A stretch of DNA of 64,000 bases. It comes from Elymus sibiricus (lineage: Eukaryota; Streptophyta; Magnoliopsida; Poales; Poaceae). The notes beneath the pieces were generated by a model. It saw only the letters and a list, made by a program, of their open reading frames with translations, had not been told where the DNA came from and made no database searches. The stretch spans positions 198,996,537 through 199,060,536 of the forward strand of contig CM077672.1 in NCBI GenBank assembly GCA_039707655.1, read 5' to 3'. This document shows positions 1 to 12,189 of the stretch, piece after piece (position 1 is the first letter of the stretch; each line of letters begins with the position of its first letter). The translations under genes and the position numbers were made by a program.

Positions 1-1324
1 AGAGAGGGCGGCTGTCCTTCTTGGGCTCATTGCACTCATAGCCGCGTTTCTGCTAGGGCTCCGCCGTGAGCACGGCAGGACCCGTCCTTGTTCTTGGCCT
101 TGGCGGCATCTGGTGCCGTGACGGGGTCGTTGTGGGCGAAGAGACGTCCTTCTTCAGCCTTGGCGCACCTGTCGACGAGGTCGAACAGCTCGAGCACCGA
201 GTCAAGCTCGTCATTGATGGCGAGCTTCTCTCACATCCGGACGTCCGTGATGCCGTTGGTGAATGCGGAGATGACGGCGGCCTTAGAGGCACGCGGGATC
301 TTGTTGCGCACTAGACTGAAGCACTGGATGTACTTGCGGAGAGTCTCGTCAGGGCGCTGGCACACGGCGCGCAAGTCGTTGAGCGTGAGGGAGCGCTCAT
401 GCGTGCCCTTGAAGTTGGTAACAAATTGCCGGCAGAGCTCGGCCCACGAGGAGATGGACGCCTCAGGGAGGTTCATGAGCCATGAGCATGGGCCATCCTT
501 GAGGGCCATGAGAAACCAGTTCGCCATGACCTTGTCTTCGCCGTTCGCTACCTCGACGCTCAGAGCATAGAGCTGCAGGAACTCTGCGGGGTTGGGGGTG
601 CCGTAGTAGCGCGGAGGCAGGTCCGGCTTGAACTTGGTGGGCCACACCACGCGGCACAGCTCGCGCGTGAAGGCACGGTTGCCTTCGCAGCTGGAGGGAA
701 CGCCACCAGCGAGCGTGGCACGGTTCTGGCGGCCGGCGGCTGTGACCTCCTGGATGGTCCTGTCTTGGCGTTGGCACTGTCGCTGTCGCTCAAGGAGCAC
801 GCGCGCGACGGGCGGCGCGCGCCAGACGATCTCGCAGCTAGGCTCGCCATGGTCCGGCGAAGACGCGCCGTGGGACGGCTCACGCGCCCGCGCGTCGTAG
901 TGGCGCCCAGCACCCTCGCTAGGCGGAGGAGGCGGCGGAGGTGCACCATGTGCCACGTCCCCGGCGCGAGAGGGTGGAGCGAGTGAGAGGGCGCCAGGGC
1001 GTCTTCGGCGGTGTTGACGAGCTCGGTGATGCGGGCGAGCCAGGAGTCGCAGCCGGCGTTGGTGGGGCGGTAGCGCAGGAGCTCACGTGCCATGAGTAGC
1101 GCGGCCTGCAGGGCCGGCACATCGCGGCAGGTGAGCGAGGAGGCCGTGGCGGTGTGGCCATCTGGCCGCACGGACGGGTGGAGGGAGGAGGCCTGCTGCT
1201 CCCTTGCTGCGGGGTCGGTGGCAGCACCGGCGGCGTGGCGTTTACGGTCGTCACGGGTGACCGGCTCCGTCTGGGCCACCCTGGCAGCTCTGCGCACGTA
1301 GCGCTCACGGCGAGCGTCGGCCAT
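1..1324 (-). pseudogene. gag: gag of Tat-type gypsy element A (5' part)
   Basis: Gag is the capsid polyprotein that packages retrotransposon RNA in cytoplasmic particles. The reading starts at the ATG ending at 1324, 33 bases inside the primer site, and runs leftward off the window. An Ala/Pro-rich N-terminus is followed by the conserved gag core (about 690-230) with the motifs FKPDLPPRY, NPAEFLQLY, SWLMNLPEASISSW and ETLRKYI. The same core recurs in element B (20.9-21.3 kb), which fixes the family. The frame changes between about 990 and 956 and again near 230, so the copy is broken. Pol lies outside the window. Confidence in gag identity is high; the exact frameshift sites are uncertain. 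Confidence 0.85.
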
Positions 1325-1356
1325 GGCAGTGAGGAAGTGGGAAGAACCGAAGCTGG

Positions 1357-1375
1357 CCCCCTACTTGGCACGTCA
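1357..1375 (-). other. Primer-binding site of element A (mutated)
   Basis: Directly inside the LTR, the minus strand reads TGACGTGCCAAGTAGGGGG. Element B has TGGCACGCCAGGTAGGGG at the same place and element E has TGGCGCGCCATGCAGGGGG. The differences in A are mainly transitions. The tRNA is not assigned. Confidence 0.65.
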
Positions 1376-1377
1376 AA

Positions 1378-2276
1378 TGTTAGAATCGGGGCTCCGGGGA
1401 CCCAAATGTTTGAACACTGGGGGCAAGCTCATTCCTACCAATCCAAGGGTGACCACGGTGAGGCTACGACGAGAGAGCTAGCGCAGAGCACGACAGGGGA
1501 CACAGCGGTTACCCAGGTTCGGGCCACCTTGCGGTGTAAAACCCTACTCCTGCTTGTCTTGGGATTACTGTGGGCAAGGGAGTCCTCGCGTACAAGGTAT
1601 GAGACAAAGGAACCAATCCCCTACACAATGGCAGCGCTGCCCCTTTTATAGCCGCCTTGGTTCTCTTCCACTAAAAATCTCGGCAGGAAGGGTAGCCACA
1701 ATTGGCGGGTTTTGAAAGGGGACAGGCGCCCAGGCTATCCTGACAAAAGATGGTCTTCGCCTGCATAGTTGCTATCCATGACGCGCTGGTGGGCTCGGTG
1801 GTGTCCTCCGCCCTGCGCGCCTTGCTGTCTTGGTCTACTTTCACCAAACGGGCAGTCCTTGGGACTTGCTTTGGAGGAGGGCAGCTGGTGCTGCCCCTTT
1901 TACACCAAAGAGGAAACCCTCTCTGTCCGCGCCCGCTAGGGCAGCCCCTGCCACCGTTCGTCGCCAAGCGCGTCACCCATGTGGTGGGCACTGGACCGCA
2001 CGGCTCACGTCGGGCTCGGATGGCCTCGGGCGGCCGCCTCGGGGGGCCGCCTCGGGAGGCTGCCTCATGAGGGAGCCTCGCGAGGCTTCCTGCCCTTGCT
2101 GTGGCTAATTCTTGGTGGTTGCTCCTTGAGGAGGGGTCCTCGTGAGGCTGGCGCCTCGCGAGGTGTCTTCGCTTCGCGGCGCCCGTGGTTGGGCCGTGTC
2201 TTGGGCCTTCGCCAAGCGTCGCTTCCTGGGCCGCAGGAAGATGGGCCGTGGTACCCTGGTTCCCAATGGCTGGACA
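1378..2276 (-). repeat. LTR of gypsy element A
   Basis: An 899 bp LTR that, read on the minus strand, begins TGTCCAGCCATTGGG at 2276 and ends TTCTAACA at 1378. It aligns along its whole length with the 862 bp LTR of element B (19337-20198), in the same order: GC-rich stretch with CCTCGCGAGG palindromes, TATA box, the AGTAGGGTTTTACACC block, then the primer site. As gag lies just inside it, it acts as the 5' LTR of A. Immediately outside it, at 2277, is the promoter of a plus-strand Tat accessory gene. That is where a 3' LTR of another minus-strand Tat element would be expected, so this LTR may be shared by two elements in tandem. Confidence 0.85.
1643..1650 (-). promoter_or_regulatory. TATA box of LTR A
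   Basis: The minus strand reads TATAAAAG followed by GGGCAGCGCTGCC; element B has the same block at 19924. The position, about 270 bp upstream of the LTR end, suits the U3/R start of the genomic transcript. Confidence 0.65.
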
Positions 2277-2592
2277 GGTGAAGAATTACCACCGTAAATA
2301 TTGTGATGATGATTTCCCTTTCGCATGCCCACGTCGCGCATTTAATGCGAGTCGTAAGAGAGGTGGGTTGGAGCGGCGGTTTGTGGTAGTGCGCCTGCAA
2401 AAAGCGCTGCCTCATTGAACAGTAAAGAGCCAGCCCCCCATGCCTTCCCCATAAAAATGCAACCGTGAGCGGGCGCTGCTCATTTACCCTCGCCCTTCGC
2501 TCCATCATCTTCTTCCTTGCGCCAGAACAGATTCTGCCGCCGCCACCGCCGATTCGCATCTCTTCCATACCCCCTTTCTCTTCTGAGCAATC
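2277..2592 (+). promoter_or_regulatory. Promoter and 5' leader of accessory gene C
   Basis: The interval between LTR A and the ATG at 2593 has no ORF of its own. It contains a near-palindrome GCGCATTTAATGCG (about 2336), also found inside the LTR of element E (about 39690), a TATA-like CATAAAAATG at 2451, and a CT-rich leader (2480-2590) typical of plant 5' UTRs. I infer that the opposite-strand gene has its own promoter and is not read from the LTR. No purine tract is visible next to the LTR, so I cannot show that LTR A is the native 3' LTR of element C. Confidence 0.5.
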
Positions 2593-4862
2593 ATGGCACC
2601 CAAAAAGGCCGAGACAGAGGGGAAGAAGCCTGCTAAGCCTGTTGATCCAGAAGCAGAGAGGCGGAAGGCAGAATTGGGGCAACGGCAGCGGGAAAACGCA
2701 GTCTTCTCGCCGCCGCCTCTGGACAAGAATACTCTCATCGAGAGGTATGCATATATGTGGGGAAGAGACACCAAAGATCACATAGCTCCGGTGGTACACC
2801 CTACTGATAGCAAGCCTTCCGGAGATGCGTATCCATTCTTTTGCGCATATTTCTATTGCGGTCTGGTGCCCCCTTATTCTGATTTCTTCACTGAGTTGAT
2901 GTACACATTTGGGTTCCGGCTTCTGGATTTTACTCCGAATGCCATGACTTGCATGTCAATCTTCGCCCATATGTGTAAAAATTTCATTGGAGTCGTCCCA
3001 TATGTTGCTCTTTTTCGCCATTTCTTCATTCCCCGCATAGAGGGTGGTGCGCTCTCCAGCAGTGTAACTTGGATCCCTCGGACTAAAGCCAAGTAGAAAT
3101 ATCTTGCCAGTCTGCTGCATCTAAAGTGGGAAGAGTGGCAGGCAGAGTGGTGCTGGATTAAGGAAAAGAACTTCCCCAGTTTCTGTGTACCTCGAATGGA
3201 GAAGATTGAGCGCAGCAAGGACTGGAGTGATTATGCCGCCTGCGACAAGAAACTCACCCCGGCGCTGAATCGGATCGTTTGCCTCAAGGCTGCTGGGCTA
3301 ACCATTGAGATGGTAGGGGCCGATTTCCTCCGGCGACGCATCGCGCCGCTGCAGAAGAGACAGGGATACGCTTGGGAATATCAGAATGCTGCTGACATCA
3401 TGTGGCTATACACAGGCCTGGGTAACAATCTGATAGTCCTAGAGCACATCAGTCTTTGCCATCAGCTATTCAAAGTTTCTGGCAAATTTCACTTGCTGGC
3501 CCAAGTTATTCCACTGTGCATCAATTCCGCCAAGGATTCCATCTTGGCGATGATGCCCGAGTGCAACGCTCATGGAGTCGAAGCTAACTGGCAAAAACCT
3601 TCGCTTGAAGATGAAATGGCTTGGGCTGCCAACTTGATGGTGAGAGCCACTCGAGAAGAGAAGGATCTCATCCGTGCCACCAAAGACAAAGAGTTGGCAT
3701 ACATCGCCAGCAAGGCCGAAGAAGCCTTGAGAGCCAGCAAGGCTAGTGGTGCCCGGGACGCGGCAACTGAAGAGGAGGAGGCAAACCCTGATGAAGAAAT
3801 CGCTGAAGAGCATCAAGAAGTGCCTGCCGGAGAAGAAGTTGCCAGTGAATCCGAAGAAGAAGGAGAACTCCAAGCTCCAAAGAAGAAAGGACGTGTCCTT
3901 CGGGAAGCAGCCAGCCAGGAACCAGCGCATCCCTCTTCATCAAGAATGGGTCCTGTTGTGAAGAGGACGACCACCAGAACTGGCCAGCAACAAGAAGTTC
4001 ACTGGCAAGCAACTCGGCGTCCTCGAGCTCAACATACTTCTTCATGGCAAGCATCTATTAGAGAAATTGGGTCTTCACAACCGGCAACTTCGTCTCCACC
4101 GGCGATTAAGAGGGCCAGGGAATCGCATCCGCCGGCAGAATGGGACCTCTCCATCCTCAGCGACCGCGAGGAAGAGGAGTAAGTACAACCATCTATCTTT
4201 TTCAAATCTTAACTTTGACTTGGCTGTCATTTTGACTTGATTTCCTTTGTCTTCACAGAGATACAGAAACACTCATGCACAGGGCAAAGCGAACCAAAGC
4301 TACAATGGAACACAAGCATGTGACAAGTCATGGGCGGGGGACGACATCTTCTGATGCTGCTGCTGCCAGCCCCTAGCACGAGACCGTGGTGCAGTTTCCG
4401 CTCGCGAGCACCGGTGCCGATGTTCTTCGTTCTGATCCTGACAAAGAGATGGGAGAAGTTCACCAGGCGGAAGAGCGCCCGGAGGCGGATCCCACCGTGG
4501 TTCCTCCATCAACCATCATCCCGGAAAGCGCTTCGCCGGCAAGGGCTTCCACTGATGAGCCTGTCTGCACCGAGGTCGTACCGGTAAGCGAAGCTGCCGA
4601 CAATCGTGTGACGACAACTAAAGTTGTCGGGGAAGAGGACATCCCTTCTCAGCAGAACCCAACAGGTAATCTGCTTGCTTCCAAGTACTCTCCAAATCTT
4701 TGTTTTCTTGAACTTGACTTGTAAATTGAATTTCTTTCTGCTCCTTGCATCTGTCCATCCTTGCAGATCCAGGTTCTCCTGATGAAGGGGAGACTACTGC
4801 AGATATAGAAAAATTGCAAAGAACACCGCTGAAGAGGCTGCCAAGATTTCTGCTGAAGAGAC
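2593..4862 (+). pseudogene. Tat accessory gene C, exons 1-3 (gypsy-type transposon domain)
   Basis: This gene lies on the strand opposite to gag-pol. Residues about 55-165 match the plant 'putative gypsy type transposon' domain (Transposase_28 type), with FFCAYFYCGLVPPYSDF and later TPNAMTCMSIFAHMC; the biochemical role is unknown. An acidic, Lys/Glu-rich, coiled-coil-prone tail follows. Exon 1 (2593-4178) has one in-frame TAG near 3095. Intron 1 (4179-4258) has donor GTAAGT and acceptor CTTCACAG, phase 2. Exon 2 (4259-4665) stays open across the join except one TAG near 4374. Intron 2 is about 4666-4766 (CAG/GTAATC, CCTTGCAG). Exon 3 shows a probable 1-base shift near 4810, then is cut at 4862 by an LTR element; it resumes at 10802. 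The ATG was chosen because gene D starts with a similar MAP-GKK segment. Confidence 0.75.
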
Positions 4863-6303
4863 TGATAACCCACAAGTATAGGGGATCAATTGTAGATTAT
4901 TCGATAAATAAGAGTGTCGAACCTAACGAGGAGCTAAAGGTAGAATTAATATTCCCTTCAAGTTCTATTGACCACCGATACAGCTCTACACACACTTAAC
5001 GCTCGCTTTACCTAGAACAAGAATAAAACTACTTTGTAGGTGTAAGGATAAGTTTACAGGGATAAAACTAGATGTACTTAGCGACAATAAAACTAGGAGT
5101 AATTTGCAAGATAATAAAATTTAGTTATTTAGTAGAAAGCTTTTTATAACACAAGAGAAGGATTTGTCCCTAGGCAATTGATAACTAGATTGGTAATCAT
5201 TATTGCAATTTTATATGAGAGAGAGGCATGAGCTAACATACTTTTCGTACTTGGATCATATGCACTTATGATTGGAACTCTAGCAAGCATCCGCAACTAC
5301 CAAAGATCATTAAGATAAAACCCAACCATACCATTAAGTAACAAGTCCTCTTTACTCCCATACGCAACAACCCCCTTACTCGGGTTTGTGTTTCAGTCAC
5401 TCACGCAACCCACTATAAGCGAATCATGAACGTATTGCAAGACCCTACAGCGGTAATCCCACATGCTTGTGCGACATGGAGGGTACCATAGGACAACACC
5501 AAAATAAAACATACAACTCAAATCAATCACGATCATCAATCAACCCATCAGACAAAACGAATCTACTCAAACATCATAGGATTGTCACATATCATTGGAT
5601 AATAATATATAGCGTTAAGCACCATGTTTAAGTAGAGATTACAACGGGGAGAAGAGGTGTCACACCACTGCATAGAGGGGGATAGAGTTGGTGTTGACGG
5701 CGGCGAAGTTGTTGGTGTAGATCGCCATCATGATGATTGCCCCGATGGCGTTCCGGCGCCACCGGTAGAGAGGGGGAGAGAGGCCCCCCTCCTTCTTCTT
5801 CTTCCTTGGCCTCCCCCTAGATGCGAGGAGAGTTTCCCCTCTGCTCCATGGCCTCCATGGCTCCCGAAGGGCAGGTGCCCCTCCGAGATTGGATCTCTCT
5901 CTCTGTTTCTCTTCTTTTTCGCGTTCCTGTTTTCTGGCCGAAAACTGTTCCTTGCAGCCGAAGGACGCCTTCAACTGACTTACAGGAACGCCACAAGCCG
6001 CCTAGGGGGGTCCAAGCCCTCCAGGCTTGTCGTCTACTCGGGCATCGTCTCGCGTTGATTCTTTTTTTCCAAAAATCACATATATTCCAAAATAAATCTC
6101 CGTAAATTTTTATCCCGTTTGGACTTCGTTTGATATGGATTTTCTACAAAACAAAAAACATGCAACAACCAGGAATTGACACTGGGCATTGGATCAATAT
6201 GTTAGTCCCAAAAAATAATATAAAATGTTGCCAAAAGTATATGAAAGTTGTAGAATATTGGCATGAAATAATCAAAAATTATAGATACGATGGAGACGTA
6301 TCA
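4863..6303 (-). repeat. Left (3') LTR of the 4863-10801 element
   Basis: Begins TGATAACCCACAAG and ends GGAGACGTATCA, so both strands start TGAT. It contains a short TC/CT-rich block near 5800-5960. It lacks a ~65 bp stretch that the right LTR has at about 10380-10445. Confidence 0.85.
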
Positions 6304-9297
6304 GCATCCCCAAGCTTAATTCTTGCTCGTCCTCGAGTAAGTAAATGATAAAAAGATAATTTTTGATGTGGAATGCTACCTAGCATAATCTTGATCATAT
6401 AATCTAATCATGGCATGAATATTAAGACACGAGTGATTTAAAGCAATAGTCTATAATTTGACATAAAGACATCAATACTCAGGCATACCAACAAACAATC
6501 ATGCCTTTCAAAATAAAAATGCTAAAGAAAGTTATCTCTACAAAGTCATATAATCCTGTCATGCTCCATCTTCTTAACATAAAGTATTTATCATGCACTA
6601 CCCCGATGACAAGCTGAGCAATTGGTTCATACTTTTTAACGCGCTTCAGCTTTTTCAACCCCCATGCAATACATGAGCGCAAGCCATTGATATAGCACTA
6701 TGGGTGGAATAGAATATAATGGTAGAGATTAATAAGGGGAAGTAAAAAAAAGGAAGATAGTCTCACATCGACGTGGCTAATCAACGGGCTATGGAGACGC
6801 CCATCAATTGATGTCAATGCGAGGAGTAGGGATTGCCATGCAACGGATGCACTAAGAGCTATAAGTGTATGAAAGCTCAAACTAAAAACTAAGTGGGTGT
6901 GCATCCAACTTGCTTGCTCATGAAGATCTCGGGCATTTGAGGAAGCCCATCATCGGAATATAAAAGCCAAGTTCTATAATGAAAAATTCCCACTAGTATA
7001 CGAAAGTGACAACATAGGAGACTTTCTATACGAAAAACATGGTGCTACTTTGAAGCACAAGTGTGGAAAACGATAGTAACATTGCTCCTTCTCTCTTTTT
7101 CTCTCATTTTTTTGTTTTCTCCTTTTTTTTGGTGGGCTCTTTTTGGCCTCCCCCCTTTTTTTTATTTCCTCACTGGGACAATGCTCTAATAATGATGATC
7201 ATCACACTTCTATTTACTTACAACTCAACATTACAACTCGATAATAGAACAAATATGACTCTATATGAATGCATCTGACAGTGTACGAGGATGTGCAATG
7301 ATCTAGCGTAGCAAACATATCAAAAAACGAACAAGCCATGAAAATATCGTGCTAGCTATCTTACGATCATGCAAAGCAATATGACAATGAATGCTCAAGT
7401 CATGTATATGATGATGATGGAAGTAGCATGGCAATATATCTCGGAATGGCTATGCAAATGCCATGATAGGTAGATATGGTGACTGTTTTGAGGAAGATAT
7501 AAGGAGGTTTATGTGTGATAGAGTGTATCATATCACGGGGTTTGGATGCACCGGCGAAGTTTGCACCGACTCTTGAGGTGGGAAAGGGCAATGCACGGTA
7601 ACGAAGAGGCTAGCAAATTGCGGAAAGGTGAGAGTGCGTATAGTCCATGGACTCACATTAGTCATAAAGGACTCACATACTTATTGCAAAAGTTTATTAG
7701 CCCTTTGCAGCAAAGTACTACTACGCATGCCCCTAAGGGGATAGATTGGTAGGAAAATACCATCGCTCGTCCCCAATAGCCACTCATAAGGTAGACAATC
7801 AATAATAAATCATGCTCCAAAATCTTAGCATAACGACAGACCATACGTGCATGCTTCGGGAATCACAAACCTTAACACCAATATTCTTACTAAACCACAA
7901 TCATTCACTAGTACCTCCCACATATCACCATCTTAATATCGCAAAACTATTGCAAGGAATCAAACTTATCATATTCAGTGATCTACAAGTTTTATGTAGG
8001 ATTTTATGACTAACCATGTGAATGACAAATTCGTGTTGACTCTCTAAATAGATATAAGTGAAGCATGAGAGTTTAATTCTTTCTACAAAAGACCACACTC
8101 TAATAAATATAAGTGAAGCAAAAGAGCATTCTACAAATAACGGTTTTCTATATGTAGAGAAACAGGCATCCAAACTTCAAATGATATAAGTGAAGCACAT
8201 GAAGCATTCTATAAAGCCATACTCAAAAGATATAAGTGAAGTGCAAAGAGCATTCTATAAATAAACCAAGGACTATCTCATACCAGCATGGTGCATTATT
8301 AAAAGAAAAATAAAAAGCACACGACGCTCCAAGAATTTACGCATATCATGTGAACAAAACAAAAACCGAAACATACCGATAATTGTCCAAGAAAGATGGG
8401 ATGCCTTCCGGGGCATCCCCAAGCTTAGACGCTTGAGTCTCCTTGAATATTTACTTGGGGTGCCTTGGGCATCCCCAAGCTTGAACTCTTGCCTCTCCTT
8501 ATTCTCCACATATCGATACCTCCTCGTTCTTCGAACAATTCATCCACACAAAACTTAACCGAACTTTTTATTAGAGGGGTTAGTACATATAACATCAAAT
8601 CCCATCATGTCCTGCTATAACATTATTGTATAATTATAATCAAACATTACCCACTGTATGCTATCACAATTCTATGGCTCCCAAGTCAATGGGGCTCAAC
8701 AAGATTTGAAACATACGCAAATAAAGAAACTATAACAGCAATCTGTGAAAACAAAATAGTCTGTAAAAATGCAGATTAAACATATACTTCTATAGCTCAA
8801 AAAAATCTGAAAAATTTGGAGAAAACAAAACATTTGCACAGTAGTACTATGTAAAAATTTCAGAATTTTTGCATGTTCCAGTAAAATATAGAAATTCAAA
8901 CATTACAGCAAAAATTTCTGTTTTTGCACTGCGCACACCAAACAAGCAATTTAAACATCCTAAAGGTAAATCTTGGAACATTATTTTTATAATACAATGG
9001 ATTTGTACAAGGGGATAGTTATTTTTGTTGAAAATTTTCTATAATTCAAGATTCACAAAGGGATCAAAGATGATCCAAGTAGAAAGCTTCAGCAGTATGA
9101 AAGATTTTGGGTGGTTCTTCAACCATTGGTTTAGCAAGTACAACTAATTTTTTTGGTATTTTACGTTTCATACCCATAACTAAAGATAGAAAACAAGAGC
9201 ACAAAATAAAAACTACTTAGAGATAAGGCAAACAAGCACACACAAGAATATTCACCCCAGGCAATTGCTCCCCGGCAATGGTGCCAGAAAAAGGTCT
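6304..9297 (-). other. Non-coding internal domain of the LTR element
   Basis: About 3 kb of AT-rich DNA without a convincing coding frame; the listed short ORFs have no conserved motifs. Two features stand out. Four spaced copies of ATATAAGTGAAGC followed by AGAGCATTCTATAAA-like text lie at about 8048-8270. Two copies of GGCATCCCCAAGCTT (about 8412 and 8470) echo the purine tract at 6304. Part of the domain (about 6974-7650) recurs at 30721-30919 plus 31416-31930. Confidence 0.7.
9268..9286 (-). other. Primer-binding site of the 4863-10801 element
   Basis: The minus strand reads TGGCACCATTGCCGGGGAG, 11 bases inside the right LTR. The remnant at 52.7 kb carries the form TGGCGCCGTTGCTGGGG. The two differ mostly by C/T or G/A changes. 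Confidence 0.75.
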
Positions 9298-10801
9298 TGA
9301 TAACCCACAAGTATAGGGGATCAATTGTAGCTTTTTCGATAAATAAGAGTGTCAAACCCAACGAGGAGCTGAAGGTAGAATTAATGTTCCCTTCAAGTTC
9401 TATCGAACACCGATACAACTCTACGCACACTTAACGTTTGCTTTACCTAGAACAAGAATAAAACTACTTTGTAGGTGTAAGGATAAGTTTACAAGGATAA
9501 AACTAGAAGTACTTAGTGAGAATAAAACTAGGAGTAATTTGCAAGATAATAAAAGTTAGTTATTTAGTAGAAAGCTTCTTGTAACACAAGAGAAGGATTT
9601 GTCCCTAGGCAATCGATAACTAGATCGGTAATCATTATTGCAATTTTATATGAGGGAGAGGCATGAGCTAACATACTTTCCATACTTGGATCATATGCAC
9701 TTATGATTGGAACTCTAGCAAGCATCTGCAACTACAAAAGATCATTAAGGTAAAACCCAACCATAGCATTAAGTAACAAGTCCTCTTTACTCCCATACGC
9801 AACAACCCCCTTACTCAGGTTTGTGTTTCAGTCACTCACGCAACCCACTATAAGCGAATCATGAACGTATTGCAAAACCCTATAGCGGTAATCTCACATG
9901 CTTGCGCGACATGGAGGGCACCATAGGACAGCCCCAAAATAAAACATAAAACTCAAACCAATCACGATCATCAATCAACCCATAGGACAAAACGAATCTT
10001 CTCAAACATCATAGGATTGCCACATATCATTGGATAATAATATATAGCATTAAGCACCATGTTTAAGTAGAGATTACAGTGGGGAGAAGAGGTGTTACAC
10101 CGCTGAATAGAGGGGGGAGAGTTGGTCTTGAAGGCGGCGAAGTTGTTGGTCTAGATCGCCGTCACGATGATTGCCTCGGCGGCATTCCGGCGCCACCGGG
10201 AGAGAGGGGGAGAGAGCCACCCTCCTTCTTCTTCTTCCTTGGCCTCCCCCTAGATGGGAGGAGAGTTTCCCCTCTGGTCCATGGCTGCCATGGCTCCCGG
10301 AGGGCAGGAGCCCCTCCGAGATTGGATCTCTCTCTCTCTGTTTCTTCTCAGTTTCTCATTCCTATTTTCTGGCCGAAAACCGTTTCTTATATTCCCGAAG
10401 ATCCGTAACTCCAATTGGGCTGAAATTTTGAGGGGTTTTTTATCCGGATATTAGCTTCCTTGCGGCCGAAGGACGCCTCCAACTGACAAAGCCCCATAGG
10501 CGTGCCCAGGGGGGCACCCTCCAGGCTTGTCGTCTCCTCGGGCATCGTCTAGCGTTGATTCTTTTTCCCAAAAATCACATATATTCCAAATAAATCACCA
10601 TAAATTTTTATCCTGTTTGGACTTTGTTTCATATGGATTTTCTATGAAACAAAAAACATGCAACAAACAGGAACTGGCACTAGGCACTGGATCAATATGT
10701 TAGTCCCAAAAAATAATATAAAATGTTGCCAAAAGTATATGAAAGTTATAGAATATTGGCATGGAACAATCAAATATTATAGATACGATGCAGACATATC
10801 A
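9298..10801 (-). repeat. Right (5') LTR of the 4863-10801 element
   Basis: A 1504 bp partner of 4863-6303, starting TGATAACCCACAAG and ending CAGACATATCA. It is the 5' LTR because the primer site lies just inside it. It carries the extra ~65 bp at 10380-10445 that the other LTR lacks. ORFs called in it near 10079-10450 are LTR sequence, not genes. Confidence 0.85.
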
Positions 10802-11860
10802 AAGATTGCCATGTCTGTCATTGAGGAGGCTAGGAAAGCTCCCGAAGAACTAGAGAAGTCCTCCGGCAACACGTCTGACCCCGTCCAGATAGATATAGAA
10901 ATGGTGTTGGTTGGCGCTGATAAATCAAATCCTGACAATCATCCTACGGCAGCAAGCACGCAAGTCTTGATGGATGCCTTGATGCTTGTCACTCCTCAGC
11001 AAGGATCTGGAGCCCCCAGCTCATCTGGTACTAGAGAGCCAAACTTTGATGATGAAATTGCTCAAATTTTAATCCCCTTCTCCCAAAGTACCACTGAAGC
11101 AAACAATGCTGCTGACAGCGCGGTAGATCTTGCCTTCCTAAAAACCATGGCTGCCGGTTTTAAGGATGTGCAAGATCGCTACAGCAGACGTTGGGATAAA
11201 CTTCAAGAAGAGCACAAAGCTGTGGAGCTAGCCGAAGAGAAGTTAAAGGAGAAGGCAGAGGAGATCCGCACATGGTATAATGAACAATCTCGCAATCTCA
11301 GAAGGTAGGAGGAAAAACTCGCTGCTGCTAAATAGAAAATAGCAGTCCTTAACAGCAAGGTGGCAGAGCGCGAGGTGCAGCTCAATGCCAGGGAAAAAGA
11401 TCTTGTCGCACAAGAAGATGCCCTTGCTGCTAAACACCGCGGCAAGGATGAAGAGATTGAAAAGCTCCTCGAGCAAAGGACACAAGAGCTGGAGAAGAAT
11501 CATAAAGAATCTATTGAAACCCAAGCTCGAGAAAGTGCTGCCAAGCTGAAGGAAGCCACTGATGAGGTTACTGCTGCCGCTTCCGCCAAGGCAGATTTAG
11601 AATCGCAAGTGACCAAGCTAAAGGAAGATCTTACCGGCAACAATAAGGAGATCAAGACTCTTAAAAAGATCAGCGTAGAAGGCAGCTCATACCCTTGGGG
11701 AGCTGCAGACGTAGCTGACATCCAAAAGCCAAGATCTTGGTAAAGCCGCCAAAGCAATAGAAGATCTGAAAGCTAAACTCGCCACTTTGGTGAAAGATCT
11801 TGAATCCGCCAAGGAAAAAGAGTTAATCTTGACAGAAAAGCTTGAAACAGAGGAGTCCTT
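10802..11860 (+). pseudogene. Tat accessory gene C, coiled-coil part after the insertion
   Basis: Continuation of the gene cut at 4862. The join (alanine- and lysine-rich text up to AEE, then KIAMSVIEEARK) makes a continuous charged sequence in one of the two possible frames. The segment is rich in Glu, Lys, Ala and Gln with heptad-like spacing (for example EEKLKEKAEEI, LESQVTKLKEDL), so a long coiled coil is likely. In-frame TAG codons occur near 11306 and 11332, with a frame change near 11700. The C-terminal globular block seen in genes B, D and E (motif near DRVIAP / GRVVTP / DKIVAP) is missing, because the gene stops at 11860 where the CACTA end begins. Confidence 0.7.
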
Positions 11861-12189
11861 CGCTACAAAAAAAAAGACACATCCATGACATTATGGCCTG
11901 AACGAAAACTTTTTCTGTCATGGTTGTGACACTTCTATGACAATAATTGTGACAAAAACACTTATCATCATAGATGTGGTGGGCTCCTACTTCTATGACA
12001 AAAAATGGGCTTTTCATCCTAGGTGGGCCAGAGACGCACACGCATGACATTCTTTGGGCCGTCCATGACGTAAAAAATCATGGTAGAACTGAGGGCGAGG
12101 AAATTTTCGGGGAGTTCCCGGTTATGGTGGGTGGTCGGGGCCGAGCGATGCAGTGTGGTTTGCACGTTTCTCTCGTATGCACGTGTGTG

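Larger units (their letters stand above)
4863..10801 (-). mobile_element. Non-autonomous LTR retrotransposon with two LTRs
   Basis: A complete 5.94 kb element: LTRs at 4863-6303 and 9298-10801, internal domain 6304-9297. The minus orientation is set by the primer site next to the right LTR and by the GCTTGGGGATGC purine-rich tract next to the left LTR. Flanking 5-mers are GAGAC and AAGAT, a target duplication changed at two sites by transitions. The 3 kb internal domain has no gag, protease, RT or integrase motif in any frame, so movement would need enzymes from another element (a large retrotransposon derivative). By eye the first ~235 bp of the LTRs differ at roughly one base in 14-15, so the insertion is old. 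It splits accessory gene C. Confidence 0.85.

Noticed and set aside
2065..2799. 244-codon minus-strand ORF across the LTR A boundary
   Set aside because: It crosses LTR A and the leader of gene C and has no conserved motif.
10079..10454. Overlapping plus-strand ORFs of 66-109 codons
   Set aside because: They fall in the LTR at 9298-10801 and have diverged partners in the other LTR; no conserved protein.
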